DNA of 41,174 nucleotides, taken from positions 1 through 41,174 of the forward strand of contig JAUQPY010000031.1 in the NCBI GenBank assembly GCA_030550115.1, read 5' to 3'. The notes beneath the pieces are model-generated. The model did no database searches and was not told the DNA's origin. It was given only the letters and a program-made list of their open reading frames with translations. Source of the stretch: Microcaldota archaeon (GTDB taxonomy: Archaea; Micrarchaeota; Micrarchaeia; Anstonellales; J096). Position numbers and translations under genes: made by a program. The first letter of the stretch is position 1, and each line of letters starts with the position of its first letter. Shown here in pieces: positions 7,630 through 15,531 of this stretch.

Positions 7630-8141
7630 ATAGATATCGATTCCTTATAATATCTTATATTTTCCTTTAAAATCTCTAACAGAGTTTTTCTGTAATTTTC
7701 CATAACCGAATCTATATCTCTATAAATTATTGGATTGTATCTCGAGCGTATTTCTAATATATCACCAATCTTATCATCGTAATTTATCACTATACGCTTC
7801 AACCTACTGTCATCTGAAATTATCTTACGTCGTATCAAATCGATTGCAATTCTTGATGAACTATCCTTTTTTAATACATACATAAGATCCTCTAAGAATT
7901 CTAATATATTTTGTATGAAATATTCCATATAGATAACTCTATGGATTGCAACATTGTCTTCAAGAGTAACCTCTCTTATCTGCTTATTAAAATTCTCACG
8001 GATTGAATTTAATCTCTCTATAGCATCTCTGACTGGAATGCTCTTATCCTGCACACTCTCTAGAGTTCTTTTTATCTCTGTGTAAGTATCTAGAAACAGT
8101 TTTTCCCTTGTGATATTATTATTCAATTCTCTTCTATTCAT
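7620..8141 (-). CDS. Unrecognised helical protein ending inside tRNA-Thr
   Basis: 173 residues, no recognisable family. Rich in charged and long aliphatic residues and predicted mostly helical; no signal peptide, membrane helix, Cys or catalytic motif is apparent. Start ATG at 8141 overlaps the stop of the upstream 660-residue gene by eight bases, so the two are probably one operon. The protein ends in SMPQ, whose codons are the acceptor stem of tRNA-Thr, and the TAG stop is T8-A9-G10 of that tRNA. Real coding is supported by length, codon use like the neighbours and the coupled start. Confidence 0.75.
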   Translation of the reverse strand: MNRRELNNNITREKLFLDTYTEIKRTLESVQDKSIPVRDAIERLNSIRENFNKQIREVTLEDNVAIHRVIYMEYFIQNILEFLEDLMYVLKKDSSSRIAIDLIRRKIISDDSRLKRIVINYDDKIGDILEIRSRYNPIIYRDIDSVMENYRKTLLEILKENIRYYKESISMPQ

Positions 8142-10116
8142 AGAAAGTTACTCCAAAGGAATTACCGCTTATGGGCTCAGCCTGACGCAAGAATCTCAGA
8201 TTCAAGCCTGCAGCCCTACTCTCCAAATATTTATCCCCTATTTCTACATAAGGTACTTTTAGATTTTCATAGGCAGAACTGTAATATAGATTATTTCTGC
8301 TCAATACTAACTCTCCATTCAACAACGCCAATCTAAATATAACTCTGGCTACAGGTTTACTAAATTTTTTGCTCTCTATTACTAGAACTTTACTATTAGG
8401 ATCTGCTGCCAATCCAAATAGTTCTAGTCTCTTCTCAAGATGCCCATCATATCTTAAACATGAATTACTATTATTCAGTATCTCCTGTATTCTAAGGATC
8501 CTCTCAAAATCCCCTATTTCATATATCCGTATCCAAAACTGATCTATACTATCGATTATTTCTCTTATCCTACTATTCTGACGCTTTGTTACACTTTCTA
8601 TAACATTCATCATATTATTCAAATAGTTTTTCATTATCTGAATACCTTGGGGATCTGTAGGTTTAGTTAAGAGAATTTCCCTAAATTTATTCAAATTCTC
8701 CCTGTATTTTCTTCTCTGTTCTTCACTGATATTTGATCGATTCAGAAATAACTGATTATATGATTCTAGTTCAGAGATCACTCCTAAGTTAATCTGTTCG
8801 AATGCATCCCAATAGAACATATAATCTTTCTCTTTATCATCTATCCAATCTTTAGGATTCTTCAATCTTAGATATAGTAGATTTTCTCTGTTTAGGAATC
8901 TGTTATCGTATCTGAATAGGTGCCTATTCTCTGCCTTTTTATAATCCCTAACGTAATCCTGCATTATATTAAAATTATTTATAACGTACATATTATCCAG
9001 TTCTAATTGAACATCACCCTTTTGAGTTATAAACCTAAATATAATATCGACCATCTCGATATCTCTCGTATTGAGCTGCGTTCTAAGCTCTTCTAATATA
9101 TCGTTTTCATCTCTAATAGTTCTGGTATATTCATTTAATCCATATAGTTTAGCTACATCTATAGCAAGAGCTAATAGTCTTGGAGGAATCTTATGGTTTT
9201 TGGTTAGGATACTATAAGAAATTGAGATATCTTTTGTGATAGTATGGAATAATTCTCTATTAAATGTGTTCTTTGAATAGTAATCACCTGTTATTTTTAA
9301 TATCGATTCCACCATAGACATTTCCTGATCAGATTTAATATGAGTTAATAGAGTTGCAACCAGAGATATATTCTGAGTAATTTCCATTAATCTAATCATA
9401 TATATAATAGATTTAGAATTATCCAGATCGAGCAGACTCAAGTGATTGTTAGATACTACGTATTCGATTAATTTCTCCTTGTCATAAGGATAGTCTTGTA
9501 TTGCTCTATAGAAACTTATAACCTTTCTCAACCCTACTTTTGAGTTTGTGATTCCATAATTCAGCAATCTTATTAGTGTATAGTCTTCTGACTCCAATCC
9601 TAATTTTAAATAATCTTCTATAAATGTTTTAACCCAGTTCTCACCTACGCTGGATATAAAACCTAAATCCCTGAACATCAATCTGTAATGTAGTGTCGTG
9701 AGCTGAGATTTTATATCGTTATACAATCTACCAAATGTATATTTGGGTCTTATAGAGAGTTCTTCCTCTAGTGCTATATTGAGCATAGGTATAAATAGTT
9801 CGGGTATAGCAAGCCCATATTTTATTCTCTCTGGCCAATCAAACAATCTCATTGTTCCATAGCCTAATATCAATAATTTAAAGAAGTTATATTCAGATTG
9901 CTTGAGTCGCAAATCTCCTTTAGAATATATATCTAATATATGCCTATAAACTCTTCTCATGTTCTCAGTTGGTAACACAGAGAAGGCCATTAATTCTCTC
10001 GAATTATACTCTCTCTTTTTAATAGCATGGTTTTCTATAAAATTTGCTATGTATCTGTTATTTAATAGTATTGGTGGGGCGTAATCAACCAGTGCTCTAT
10101 ACACAGCTTCCCTCAT
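8134..10116 (-). CDS. Unrecognised 660-residue protein with a conserved-looking C-terminal domain
   Basis: No family recognised. The first ~540 residues look alpha-helical and repeat-like (many short amphipathic helices), without signal peptide or membrane segments. From about residue 551 the character changes: SCLRYDG, then LFGLAADPNSKVLVIESKK, then PVARVIFRLALLNGEL and a Tyr-rich stretch, which read as a compact alpha/beta domain with a Ser-Cys pair, a D-P-N-x-K-V-L strand and an Ala-Arg strand. It heads an operon with the 173-residue gene, divergent from tRNA-Ile. Function unknown; the ORF is certainly coding given its length. Confidence 0.8.
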   Translation of the reverse strand: MREAVYRALVDYAPPILLNNRYIANFIENHAIKKREYNSRELMAFSVLPTENMRRVYRHILDIYSKGDLRLKQSEYNFFKLLILGYGTMRLFDWPERIKYGLAIPELFIPMLNIALEEELSIRPKYTFGRLYNDIKSQLTTLHYRLMFRDLGFISSVGENWVKTFIEDYLKLGLESEDYTLIRLLNYGITNSKVGLRKVISFYRAIQDYPYDKEKLIEYVVSNNHLSLLDLDNSKSIIYMIRLMEITQNISLVATLLTHIKSDQEMSMVESILKITGDYYSKNTFNRELFHTITKDISISYSILTKNHKIPPRLLALAIDVAKLYGLNEYTRTIRDENDILEELRTQLNTRDIEMVDIIFRFITQKGDVQLELDNMYVINNFNIMQDYVRDYKKAENRHLFRYDNRFLNRENLLYLRLKNPKDWIDDKEKDYMFYWDAFEQINLGVISELESYNQLFLNRSNISEEQRRKYRENLNKFREILLTKPTDPQGIQIMKNYLNNMMNVIESVTKRQNSRIREIIDSIDQFWIRIYEIGDFERILRIQEILNNSNSCLRYDGHLEKRLELFGLAADPNSKVLVIESKKFSKPVARVIFRLALLNGELVLSRNNLYYSSAYENLKVPYVEIGDKYLESRAAGLNLRFLRQAEPISGNSFGVTFYE

Positions 10117-10229
10117 GATCTCACGTCTGACATATGATTACAATACCTATAGGGCAACATTCACTGATAATCTGAGCTACTACCATTTTTGATAACATAT
10201 ATATCATATTAATTATATCTGTTTGAATA

Positions 10230-10239
10230 TTTTTAAAAT
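10230..10239 (+). promoter_or_regulatory. TATA box for tRNA-Ile / L40e
   Basis: TTTTTAAAAT is centred about 27 bases before the tRNA-Ile 5' end, within the 145-base gap after the divergent 660-residue gene. It probably drives both the tRNA and the L40e gene that starts 14 bases after it. The rest of the gap (10117-10229) shows nothing further that can be supported. Confidence 0.65.
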
Positions 10240-10261
10240 GTTTTGTTTTAGAATAAATTAA

Positions 10262-10336
10262 GGGCCTGTAGCTCAGCTAGGTACGAGCGCTCGACTGATA
10301 ATCGAGAGGTCGTGGGTTCAAATCCCACCAGGCCCA
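10262..10336 (+). tRNA. tRNA-Ile (anticodon GAT)
   Basis: Cloverleaf with acceptor GGGCCTG/CAGGCCC, D arm GCTC/GAGC, anticodon stem CTCGA/TCGAG with loop CTGATAA, T arm GTGGG/CCCAC with TTCAAAT, discriminator A73. No intron, CCA not encoded. The L40e start follows 14 bases downstream, with the ribosome binding site in the trailer. Confidence 0.97.
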
Positions 10337-10349
10337 TTGGTGATGTGAT

Positions 10350-10502
10350 ATGGGTAAAATACCTGAGGCAAATGCAGAATTATTAGCTATAAAGATATGT
10401 TTAGATTGCAAAACTAAAAACAATATAAACGCAACTAGATGTAGAAAATGTGGTGGAACTAAGTTCAGGAAGAAGGACTTAGCACCAAGAGTTAAGAAAT
10501 AA
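10350..10502 (+). CDS. rpl40e: Ribosomal protein L40e (eL40)
   Basis: A 50-residue zinc-binding large-subunit protein. Translation begins MGKIPEANAELLAIKICLDC and contains two CxxC pairs (Cys17/Cys20, Cys31/Cys34) with the conserved NATRCRKCG segment, as in archaeal L40e. GGTGATGTGAT upstream (10339-10349) is the ribosome binding site and lies in the space between tRNA-Ile and this start, so the mRNA leader is likely created by tRNA 3' processing. Confidence 0.93.
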   Translation: MGKIPEANAELLAIKICLDCKTKNNINATRCRKCGGTKFRKKDLAPRVKK

Positions 10503-10520
10503 TTCTTGAAAATTTAGTAG

Positions 10521-10534
10521 TAAATATAAATAAA
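10521..10534 (+). promoter_or_regulatory. TATA box for the 10559 gene
   Basis: TAAATATAAATAAA is centred about 30 bases before the ATG at 10559. No ribosome binding site precedes that ATG, which suggests a leaderless or nearly leaderless message and argues for 10559 over the in-frame TTG at 10541. Confidence 0.5.
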
Positions 10535-10558
10535 AAAAGATTGGTTGTTAGAATTAAT

Positions 10559-11521
10559 ATGACCTCAAAGTTTTCAAATAAAGTTATCGAAGAAGCTTCA
10601 GAGAGAATAGTTAAAAAGTTAGAATATGTTATCTCCAAGGAGAATGAAGGTAGAATCAAAGAACCAAAAATAGATATTTCTAAAAATAGGGAGATGATCA
10701 AAAGCATGTTTAGAGAAATGCTCCAGAAATCTAAGGAGGATGCATATAGAAACTATTCAGGATTGATTAGCAACGATCGTAGAAAATTTGAAAATCTATA
10801 TGATGGCTTAATGAAAGAATTGTTCATAAATAGTAATGATGATCTAAGACCAAATATAAGGATAGGACATGATCTTATGATATTCAATCTCACATATGTA
10901 TTCCAGCTCTATCTAGCAAAATTAGAGAAAAATCCCCGAGAGTATTTGATAAAAACTATGGAATTATTAAAGATGATTAATAATGTAAACTCTTATATGT
11001 ATTCAATTATATCCAGATATGCTTCTAGGCTGGACGAGAGGAAATTAGATAAAATAAATATATTCAGTGATAATGAAATTGTTGTTCTGTCTTTTTCTGT
11101 AAACTTTAACAAAAAATATTTAGAACTAGTTACACCTGATCTCTTTCAGACCGAAACCATCAACAATAAATATCCAAAAGAAAATGCCAAAAATATAAAT
11201 CTCACAAAACTAAAAAATTATTCTGTAATACATTTATCAACCACTACTTATGACTCTCTGATCAAACTAGCAAAACAGATCAAGAAACTAGAGAATCTAG
11301 ATTTAAATCAGATTGCCGTTGCTTATGATGAGAATAATCAGAATATCAAAACTTATAAGAATATAAAACTTATATTCCCTCTTATAAGACGTCTTGGGGA
11401 ACTTGGTAATATGGCTATTCGTATCGAAAAATTGGATGATGTAACTAATCAAGGCATTCTGTATATGAACTTGATGGAATTGGGGTTGGATAATCCTTAT
11501 TCAGACAATATTACAGCATAA
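10559..11521 (+). CDS. Unrecognised helical protein
   Basis: About 320 residues, Lys/Asn/Ile-rich, mostly helical in the first half with a mixed second half. No signal peptide, transmembrane helix, cofactor motif or Cys. Features that can be seen are a charged N-terminal helix, a block around GHDLMIFNLTYVFQLYLAKL that is strongly amphipathic, and a C-terminal stretch with several short strands. It has its own promoter and is followed by another unrecognised gene with its own promoter. Start chosen at ATG 10559 on promoter distance. Function unknown. Confidence 0.75.
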   Translation: MTSKFSNKVIEEASERIVKKLEYVISKENEGRIKEPKIDISKNREMIKSMFREMLQKSKEDAYRNYSGLISNDRRKFENLYDGLMKELFINSNDDLRPNIRIGHDLMIFNLTYVFQLYLAKLEKNPREYLIKTMELLKMINNVNSYMYSIISRYASRLDERKLDKINIFSDNEIVVLSFSVNFNKKYLELVTPDLFQTETINNKYPKENAKNINLTKLKNYSVIHLSTTTYDSLIKLAKQIKKLENLDLNQIAVAYDENNQNIKTYKNIKLIFPLIRRLGELGNMAIRIEKLDDVTNQGILYMNLMELGLDNPYSDNITA

Positions 11522-11523
11522 TC

Positions 11524-11532
11524 TTTTAAATA
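11524..11532 (+). promoter_or_regulatory. TATA box for the 11553 gene
   Basis: TTTTAAATA is centred 25 bases before the ATG at 11553 with no Shine-Dalgarno sequence in between, the leaderless arrangement. Confidence 0.55.
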
Positions 11533-11552
11533 GAAATATAAAAATAAAATGT

Positions 11553-12293
11553 ATGTTAGAGAGTAATAGGGCATTCGAGGATAATCTGGAAAAAGTGATA
11601 AATGGTATATCTAATAGGATTAAAGAATTTAATATTGATAAAAATGTTGTCAATATTTCTAACTCTATATTGATATTTGATGAACATAAGAAAGAGGTTT
11701 TGAACCGAATTAGAAAGCTATTAGAGGAGAACCGTGATAAATATAGTAGCTTTTTGGACAGATTAACTAAGAGTAATATTCAGGAAATGCATGAGACTAA
11801 TACAGGAGAAATATATGTGATAAATATCCCTTTAGATGATATGATAAAAAGAAGTATCTATCGAGAAGCACTTTACGATAACGTGGGCTCGCAGAACCCT
11901 CAGGAATTGAATTATGAAATCCACAAGTATCTGGTATTAGATCTGCGTATCATACTAAGCTATACTGATTTTCTGATAGATGTCTTTGCCGACAGAGTTA
12001 GAGATGGGAAACTTAAAGACGGATTTGGTAAAAAAGAGGGACATATTCAAACGATCAATTTTCTACTAGACTTTCTATCGCAAGAACTCCCAAAAATGGA
12101 CGGAGAACAGAGAACTCTATTTAGAGAATATCAAAAATTAATAGAAGACAATCTAAAAACCCTTGAAAACCCAGAGTATATTAAGGTTATCAGCAACTAT
12201 AGAGAATTACAGAACAGTATATCGAGACTTAATGCAGAAATAGAAATAATGAGGAAAGTTGAGCCTACATTCATACCTAGACTCAAAGCTTAG
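11553..12293 (+). CDS. Unrecognised helical protein
   Basis: 246 residues, predicted mostly alpha-helical and coiled-coil-like, with no Cys, no membrane segment and no recognised motif. A central block LNYEIHKYLVLDLRIILSY resembles, in hydrophobic pattern and an Ile-x-His position, blocks in the 10559 gene and in the minus-strand 7620-8141 protein, but the resemblance is weak. Transcribed from its own TATA box; tRNA-Gln follows after 32 bases. Function unknown. Confidence 0.75.
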   Translation: MLESNRAFEDNLEKVINGISNRIKEFNIDKNVVNISNSILIFDEHKKEVLNRIRKLLEENRDKYSSFLDRLTKSNIQEMHETNTGEIYVINIPLDDMIKRSIYREALYDNVGSQNPQELNYEIHKYLVLDLRIILSYTDFLIDVFADRVRDGKLKDGFGKKEGHIQTINFLLDFLSQELPKMDGEQRTLFREYQKLIEDNLKTLENPEYIKVISNYRELQNSISRLNAEIEIMRKVEPTFIPRLKA

Positions 12294-12306
12294 ATTTTTT
12301 AAAGTA
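12294..12306 (+). promoter_or_regulatory. TATA box for tRNA-Gln
   Basis: ATTTTTTAAAGTA directly follows the stop of the 246-residue gene and is centred 26 bases before the tRNA 5' end, the expected distance. Confidence 0.6.
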
Positions 12307-12325
12307 TTACATTATTAGTTAATTA

Positions 12326-12398
12326 AGCCCCGTCGTCTAGTGGTCCAGGACACCGGGCTTTGGACCCGGGAACCCAGGTTCGAATCCTGGCGGGGCTA
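12326..12398 (+). tRNA. tRNA-Gln (anticodon TTG)
   Basis: Cloverleaf with acceptor AGCCCCG/CGGGGCT, D arm GTCT..GGAC, anticodon stem CCGGG/CCCGG with loop CTTTGGA, T arm CCAGG/CCTGG with TTCGAAT, discriminator A73. The A1-U72 first pair is usual for archaeal and eukaryotic tRNA-Gln. No intron and no encoded CCA. Confidence 0.96.
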
Positions 12399-12408
12399 TG
12401 CACATATT

Positions 12409-12419
12409 GTTTTAAAAAG
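12409..12419 (+). promoter_or_regulatory. TATA box of the S10-type ribosomal operon
   Basis: GTTTTAAAAAG is centred 47 bases before the L3 start; transcription would begin near 12440, leaving a leader of about 20 bases that holds the strong GGTGGTGAGGT ribosome binding site (12450-12460). Confidence 0.6.
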
Positions 12420-12460
12420 CTTCTATAGATATATAATGAAAATCGATAGGTGGTGAGGTA

Positions 12461-13402
12461 ATGACTGATATTAGAAAACCTAGAAGGGGATCTTTGGCTG
12501 TAAGACCGAGGAAGAGGGCAAAGCAGCTGATTTACAAGCTCAAACATATGAAAGTACCTGATAAATACACCTTATCTGGTTTTATTGGATACAAAGTAGG
12601 TATGGTTTCACTCAGTTTCAAGAAAACGGTTGATAAGATAGTTCAGACTGAAGTAGTAGCTGGAACTGTAATTGAAGTCCCTCCTATATTAGTGTATGGG
12701 ATTAGGTATTACTTAAGTGATGGTAAGGTTGTGGATGAGATAAGTGCTGACGAGAATATAAAGAAATTGCTAGGTATGAAAAGAACTCCTAAGTCAGTGA
12801 ATATCGATCCAAAAACCGTAAAATATGTTAGATTGTTAGTGTTATCAGATCCTACTGCTACTGGGGGAGTGGAGGTAAATCATATATTCAGAGCAGAGTT
12901 GGATATTGGAATGCCCAGAGATTCTGTAGAAGAACAGATAAAACTAGCTAGAAATTATTTGGGAAAGAGTGTGAGATTTGCAGATGTTTTTAAAGTAGGG
13001 GATATGGTTAATGTTGGAGCTGTAACCAAAGGTAAGGGTTGGCAAGGTGAGATCAAAAGATTTGGAGTTGCTAAACAGAGGAGAAAAGCTACTGGAAAAG
13101 TTAGACATGTTGGTACTCTAGGTCCTTGGCATCCTCATTACGTTATGTATTATGTTCCAAGAGCAGGTCAGACAGGTTTTCATAACAGATTAGAACTGAA
13201 CAAAACCATTATGGTAATTTCCTCTTCTGATCTGAATATAAAATTTGATCACTATGGGTTTGTAAAATCTGATTATGTAATAGTTAAGGGTAGTGTTCCT
13301 GGAACTGTTAAGAGACCTGTGATGTTAGGAATTTCTAGACGGGGAATGTCAGAGGGAGCTGGGGTTAAGGAGGAACTCAAAGATATTAAGGTGATACTAT
13401 GA
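12461..13402 (+). CDS. rpl3: Ribosomal protein L3 (uL3)
   Basis: Large-subunit protein whose extension reaches the peptidyl transferase centre. Recognised from RKPRRGSLAVRPRKRAKQ at the N-terminus, GFIGYKVGMVSL, the VTKGKGWQGEIKRFGVAKQ loop and RHVGTLGPWHPHYVMYYVPR, followed by GQTGFHNRLELNK. 313 residues, slightly short for archaea. First gene of the S10 half, with a strong ribosome binding site GGTGGTGAGGT. Ends AAG-GTG-ATA-CTA-TGA, which supplies the L4 ribosome binding site and start. Confidence 0.97.
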   Translation: MTDIRKPRRGSLAVRPRKRAKQLIYKLKHMKVPDKYTLSGFIGYKVGMVSLSFKKTVDKIVQTEVVAGTVIEVPPILVYGIRYYLSDGKVVDEISADENIKKLLGMKRTPKSVNIDPKTVKYVRLLVLSDPTATGGVEVNHIFRAELDIGMPRDSVEEQIKLARNYLGKSVRFADVFKVGDMVNVGAVTKGKGWQGEIKRFGVAKQRRKATGKVRHVGTLGPWHPHYVMYYVPRAGQTGFHNRLELNKTIMVISSSDLNIKFDHYGFVKSDYVIVKGSVPGTVKRPVMLGISRRGMSEGAGVKEELKDIKVIL

Positions 13403-14124
13403 AAATTGAGATTCTGAACCTTGATGGACAAGTTGTTGATTATTTGGATCTACCAGAACTCAGATATATAAGATCCGATCTTATTAGAAGAGCAGTACTC
13501 AGTGAAGAGAGCTATATGTACCAACCTAAAGGTAATTATAGATGGGCTGGTATGGATACCTCAGCTAGATTTGTAGGTAGAGAAGGCATATATGGTTCTT
13601 TGAAAGATCAGGGTCAGGCTAGATTACCTAGAGAACTTTTAGGTGGAGGTAGATATGGTAGGGTTAGAATAGTTCCTCATTCAGTTAAAGGACGAAGAGC
13701 TCACCCTCCAAAACCTGAGAAAGTATTGATAGAAAAGATAAACAACAAGGAGAAGAAACTAGCTATGCTAAATGCAATAATTGGGGCCAAGCTGTTTGTT
13801 GTTAGAGATTTAGACAGTGTGAGTAAAGTTAAAGATGGGAAAAGAGTTATAGAGAAACTCATAGGGGAAATAGATGTGGACAGGAAGAGGATTACTGGAG
13901 TTAGAAGAAAGAGAAAAACCAGAGCCTACAAGGTACCGGTGAGAGTGACTGTTGTTACTGAAAACAATACTAAAGGTTTTGATAACATCCCTGGGGTTAG
14001 ATGTAGGACTGTGAAAAATCTTATGGTTAGAGATATTGCTCCTGGTGGGGAGATAAAGAATAGGAAACTTGTGATATCCGAGAATGCTATGAGAGAATTG
14101 CTATCTAAACTAATTGATATTTAG
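13399..14124 (+). CDS. rpl4: Ribosomal protein L4 (uL4)
   Basis: Large-subunit protein lining the exit tunnel. The extended loop is visible as RFVGREGIYGSLKDQGQARL followed by PRELLGGGRYGRVRIVPHSV and KGRRAHPPKPEK, then the globular domain LIEKINNKEKKLAMLNAIIG. 241 residues. ATGA overlap with L3; TAG stop overlaps the GGTGAT of L23. Confidence 0.96.
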   Translation: MKIEILNLDGQVVDYLDLPELRYIRSDLIRRAVLSEESYMYQPKGNYRWAGMDTSARFVGREGIYGSLKDQGQARLPRELLGGGRYGRVRIVPHSVKGRRAHPPKPEKVLIEKINNKEKKLAMLNAIIGAKLFVVRDLDSVSKVKDGKRVIEKLIGEIDVDRKRITGVRRKRKTRAYKVPVRVTVVTENNTKGFDNIPGVRCRTVKNLMVRDIAPGGEIKNRKLVISENAMRELLSKLIDI

Positions 14125-14132
14125 GTGATACT

Positions 14133-14375
14133 ATGATAATTGCTATTCTGAGAACTGAGAAGGCTATGAATGATTTAATGAATAATAAATTGTATTTCAT
14201 CGTAGATCTTAGAGCCACAAAGCCTCAGATCAAAGAGTTTGTCGAGAAGAACTTCAATGTAAAAGTGGAATCTGTGAGAACTCATATAAATATGAGAGGC
14301 GAGAAAATAGCTATAGTGAAGTTAGCAAAGGATTATAATGCTAATGAAATATTGGATAAAATCACTATCGGGTGA
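14133..14375 (+). CDS. rpl23: Ribosomal protein L23 (uL23)
   Basis: 80-residue large-subunit protein at the tunnel exit, where SRP and the Sec channel dock. TEKAMNDLMNNKLYFIVDLR and ATKPQIKEFVEKNFNVKVESV match archaeal L23, with VRTHINMRGEKIAIVKLAKD closing the fold. GGTGAT at 14124-14129, three bases from the ATG, begins within the L4 stop codon. Confidence 0.95.
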   Translation: MIIAILRTEKAMNDLMNNKLYFIVDLRATKPQIKEFVEKNFNVKVESVRTHINMRGEKIAIVKLAKDYNANEILDKITIG

Positions 14376-14380
14376 GTTGT

Positions 14381-15091
14381 ATGGGTAAGAGATTAAAACA
14401 GCAGGTTAGAGGTAAGGGAACTGGAAGATACAGAGTTCCAGATACAATCACAAAATATAAAGTAGAACTACCTAAATCAGAGAATGTTTATATAGGAAAA
14501 GTGGTAGACATCATAGATGATCCGGTTAGAACCGCTGTGATCGCAAAGATAGAATATGAAGGAGGAGTGTTCTATGTGCCTGCAGCAGAAGGTATCTATA
14601 CAGGTAGAGAAATAGAGATAAATGGTCAAACTCCGAAGTTAGGGAATATACTTAAATTGGAGAATATCCCAGATGGATACTATGTTTATATGATTGAGAG
14701 AAGAAAGTTAGATGGAGGGAAGTACATAAGATCTGCTGGAGGATATGCAATAGTCCTATCGAGAGATGAGAAAGGAGTTTATGTGAAGATGCCTAGTAGA
14801 AAAGTTATAGTCTTCCCTAAGGATGCTAGAGCAATTGTAGGGGTAGTGTCTGGAGGAGGATATCTAGATAAGCCATTGGTTAAAGCTGGAAATGCATATT
14901 ACAGATTTAGGAAACTGCATAGAATATGGCCTAGAAATAGAGGAGTTAAGATGTCTCCTTATGACCATCCTCATGGAGGTAAGCAGCACCACGAAGGTAA
15001 AGCAACCACTGTATCAAGAAATGCTGCTCCTGGACAGAAGGTAGGACACATCGCCGCTAGATCTACTGGTAGGAAGAAGTCTAAATCATGA
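14381..15091 (+). CDS. rpl2: Ribosomal protein L2 (uL2)
   Basis: Large-subunit protein essential for the peptidyl transferase centre. Starts MGKRLKQQVRGKGTGRYRVP, with the RNA-binding core and the diagnostic C-terminal segment RGVKMSPYDHPHGGKQHHEG, which includes the conserved His. An in-frame GTG at 14372 belongs to the ribosome binding region GGTGAGTTGT; the ATG at 14381 is the start. 236 residues. Confidence 0.97.
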   Translation: MGKRLKQQVRGKGTGRYRVPDTITKYKVELPKSENVYIGKVVDIIDDPVRTAVIAKIEYEGGVFYVPAAEGIYTGREIEINGQTPKLGNILKLENIPDGYYVYMIERRKLDGGKYIRSAGGYAIVLSRDEKGVYVKMPSRKVIVFPKDARAIVGVVSGGGYLDKPLVKAGNAYYRFRKLHRIWPRNRGVKMSPYDHPHGGKQHHEGKATTVSRNAAPGQKVGHIAARSTGRKKSKS

Positions 15092-15106
15092 TATTGAGGT
15101 GAGAAT

Positions 15107-15526
15107 ATGTATAGTTATCAACCTAATCTTAGAAAAGGATATTCTGAGGATGATCTGAAGAAACTCGATATAGAATCTGCTATGAAGTTGGTTAAGAGCA
15201 GAGCTAGAAGAGCTATTAAGAGAGCTCTGGAAGGGAAATCTATAGAATTTAGAAAATTAATTCTTAAAGTTAGAAAACTTAAGGAGAAAAACTCTAAGAA
15301 ATTGCAAGAGGGTATTAAGACTCATTGTAGAGAGGCAGTCATTTTGCCAGAATGGATAGGCCTGAAATTCTTAGTTTATAATGGTAAGGAATGGAAACCT
15401 GTAGAGATTTCGATGGAAAAGGTAGGACATAGATTGGGAGAATTTGCATTTACAACTAAATTTGAGAAACACGCTGGTCCAGGTATTGGAGCTACTAGAG
15501 GTAGTAAGTTCATAGCTATGAAGTGA
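15107..15526 (+). CDS. rps19: Ribosomal protein S19 (uS19)
   Basis: Small-subunit head protein. Characteristic C-terminal portion: IKTHCREAVILPEWIGLKFL, then VYNGKEWKPVEISMEKVGHR and LGEFAFTTKFEKHAGPGIGA, as in archaeal/eukaryotic S19 (S15 in eukaryotes). 139 residues. Preceded by GAGGTGAGAAT. Confidence 0.96.
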   Translation: MYSYQPNLRKGYSEDDLKKLDIESAMKLVKSRARRAIKRALEGKSIEFRKLILKVRKLKEKNSKKLQEGIKTHCREAVILPEWIGLKFLVYNGKEWKPVEISMEKVGHRLGEFAFTTKFEKHAGPGIGATRGSKFIAMK

Positions 15527-15531
15527 TGTTT

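Noticed and set aside
10130-10185. C/D box guide RNA in the gap before tRNA-Ile
   Set aside because: ATGATTA and CTGA occur, but spacing and paired C'/D' boxes are wrong; AT-rich chance matches explain them.
12323-12547. Minus-strand ORF of 74 codons over tRNA-Gln and the L3 start
   Set aside because: It is the antisense of tRNA-Gln and L3 and has no start context of its own.
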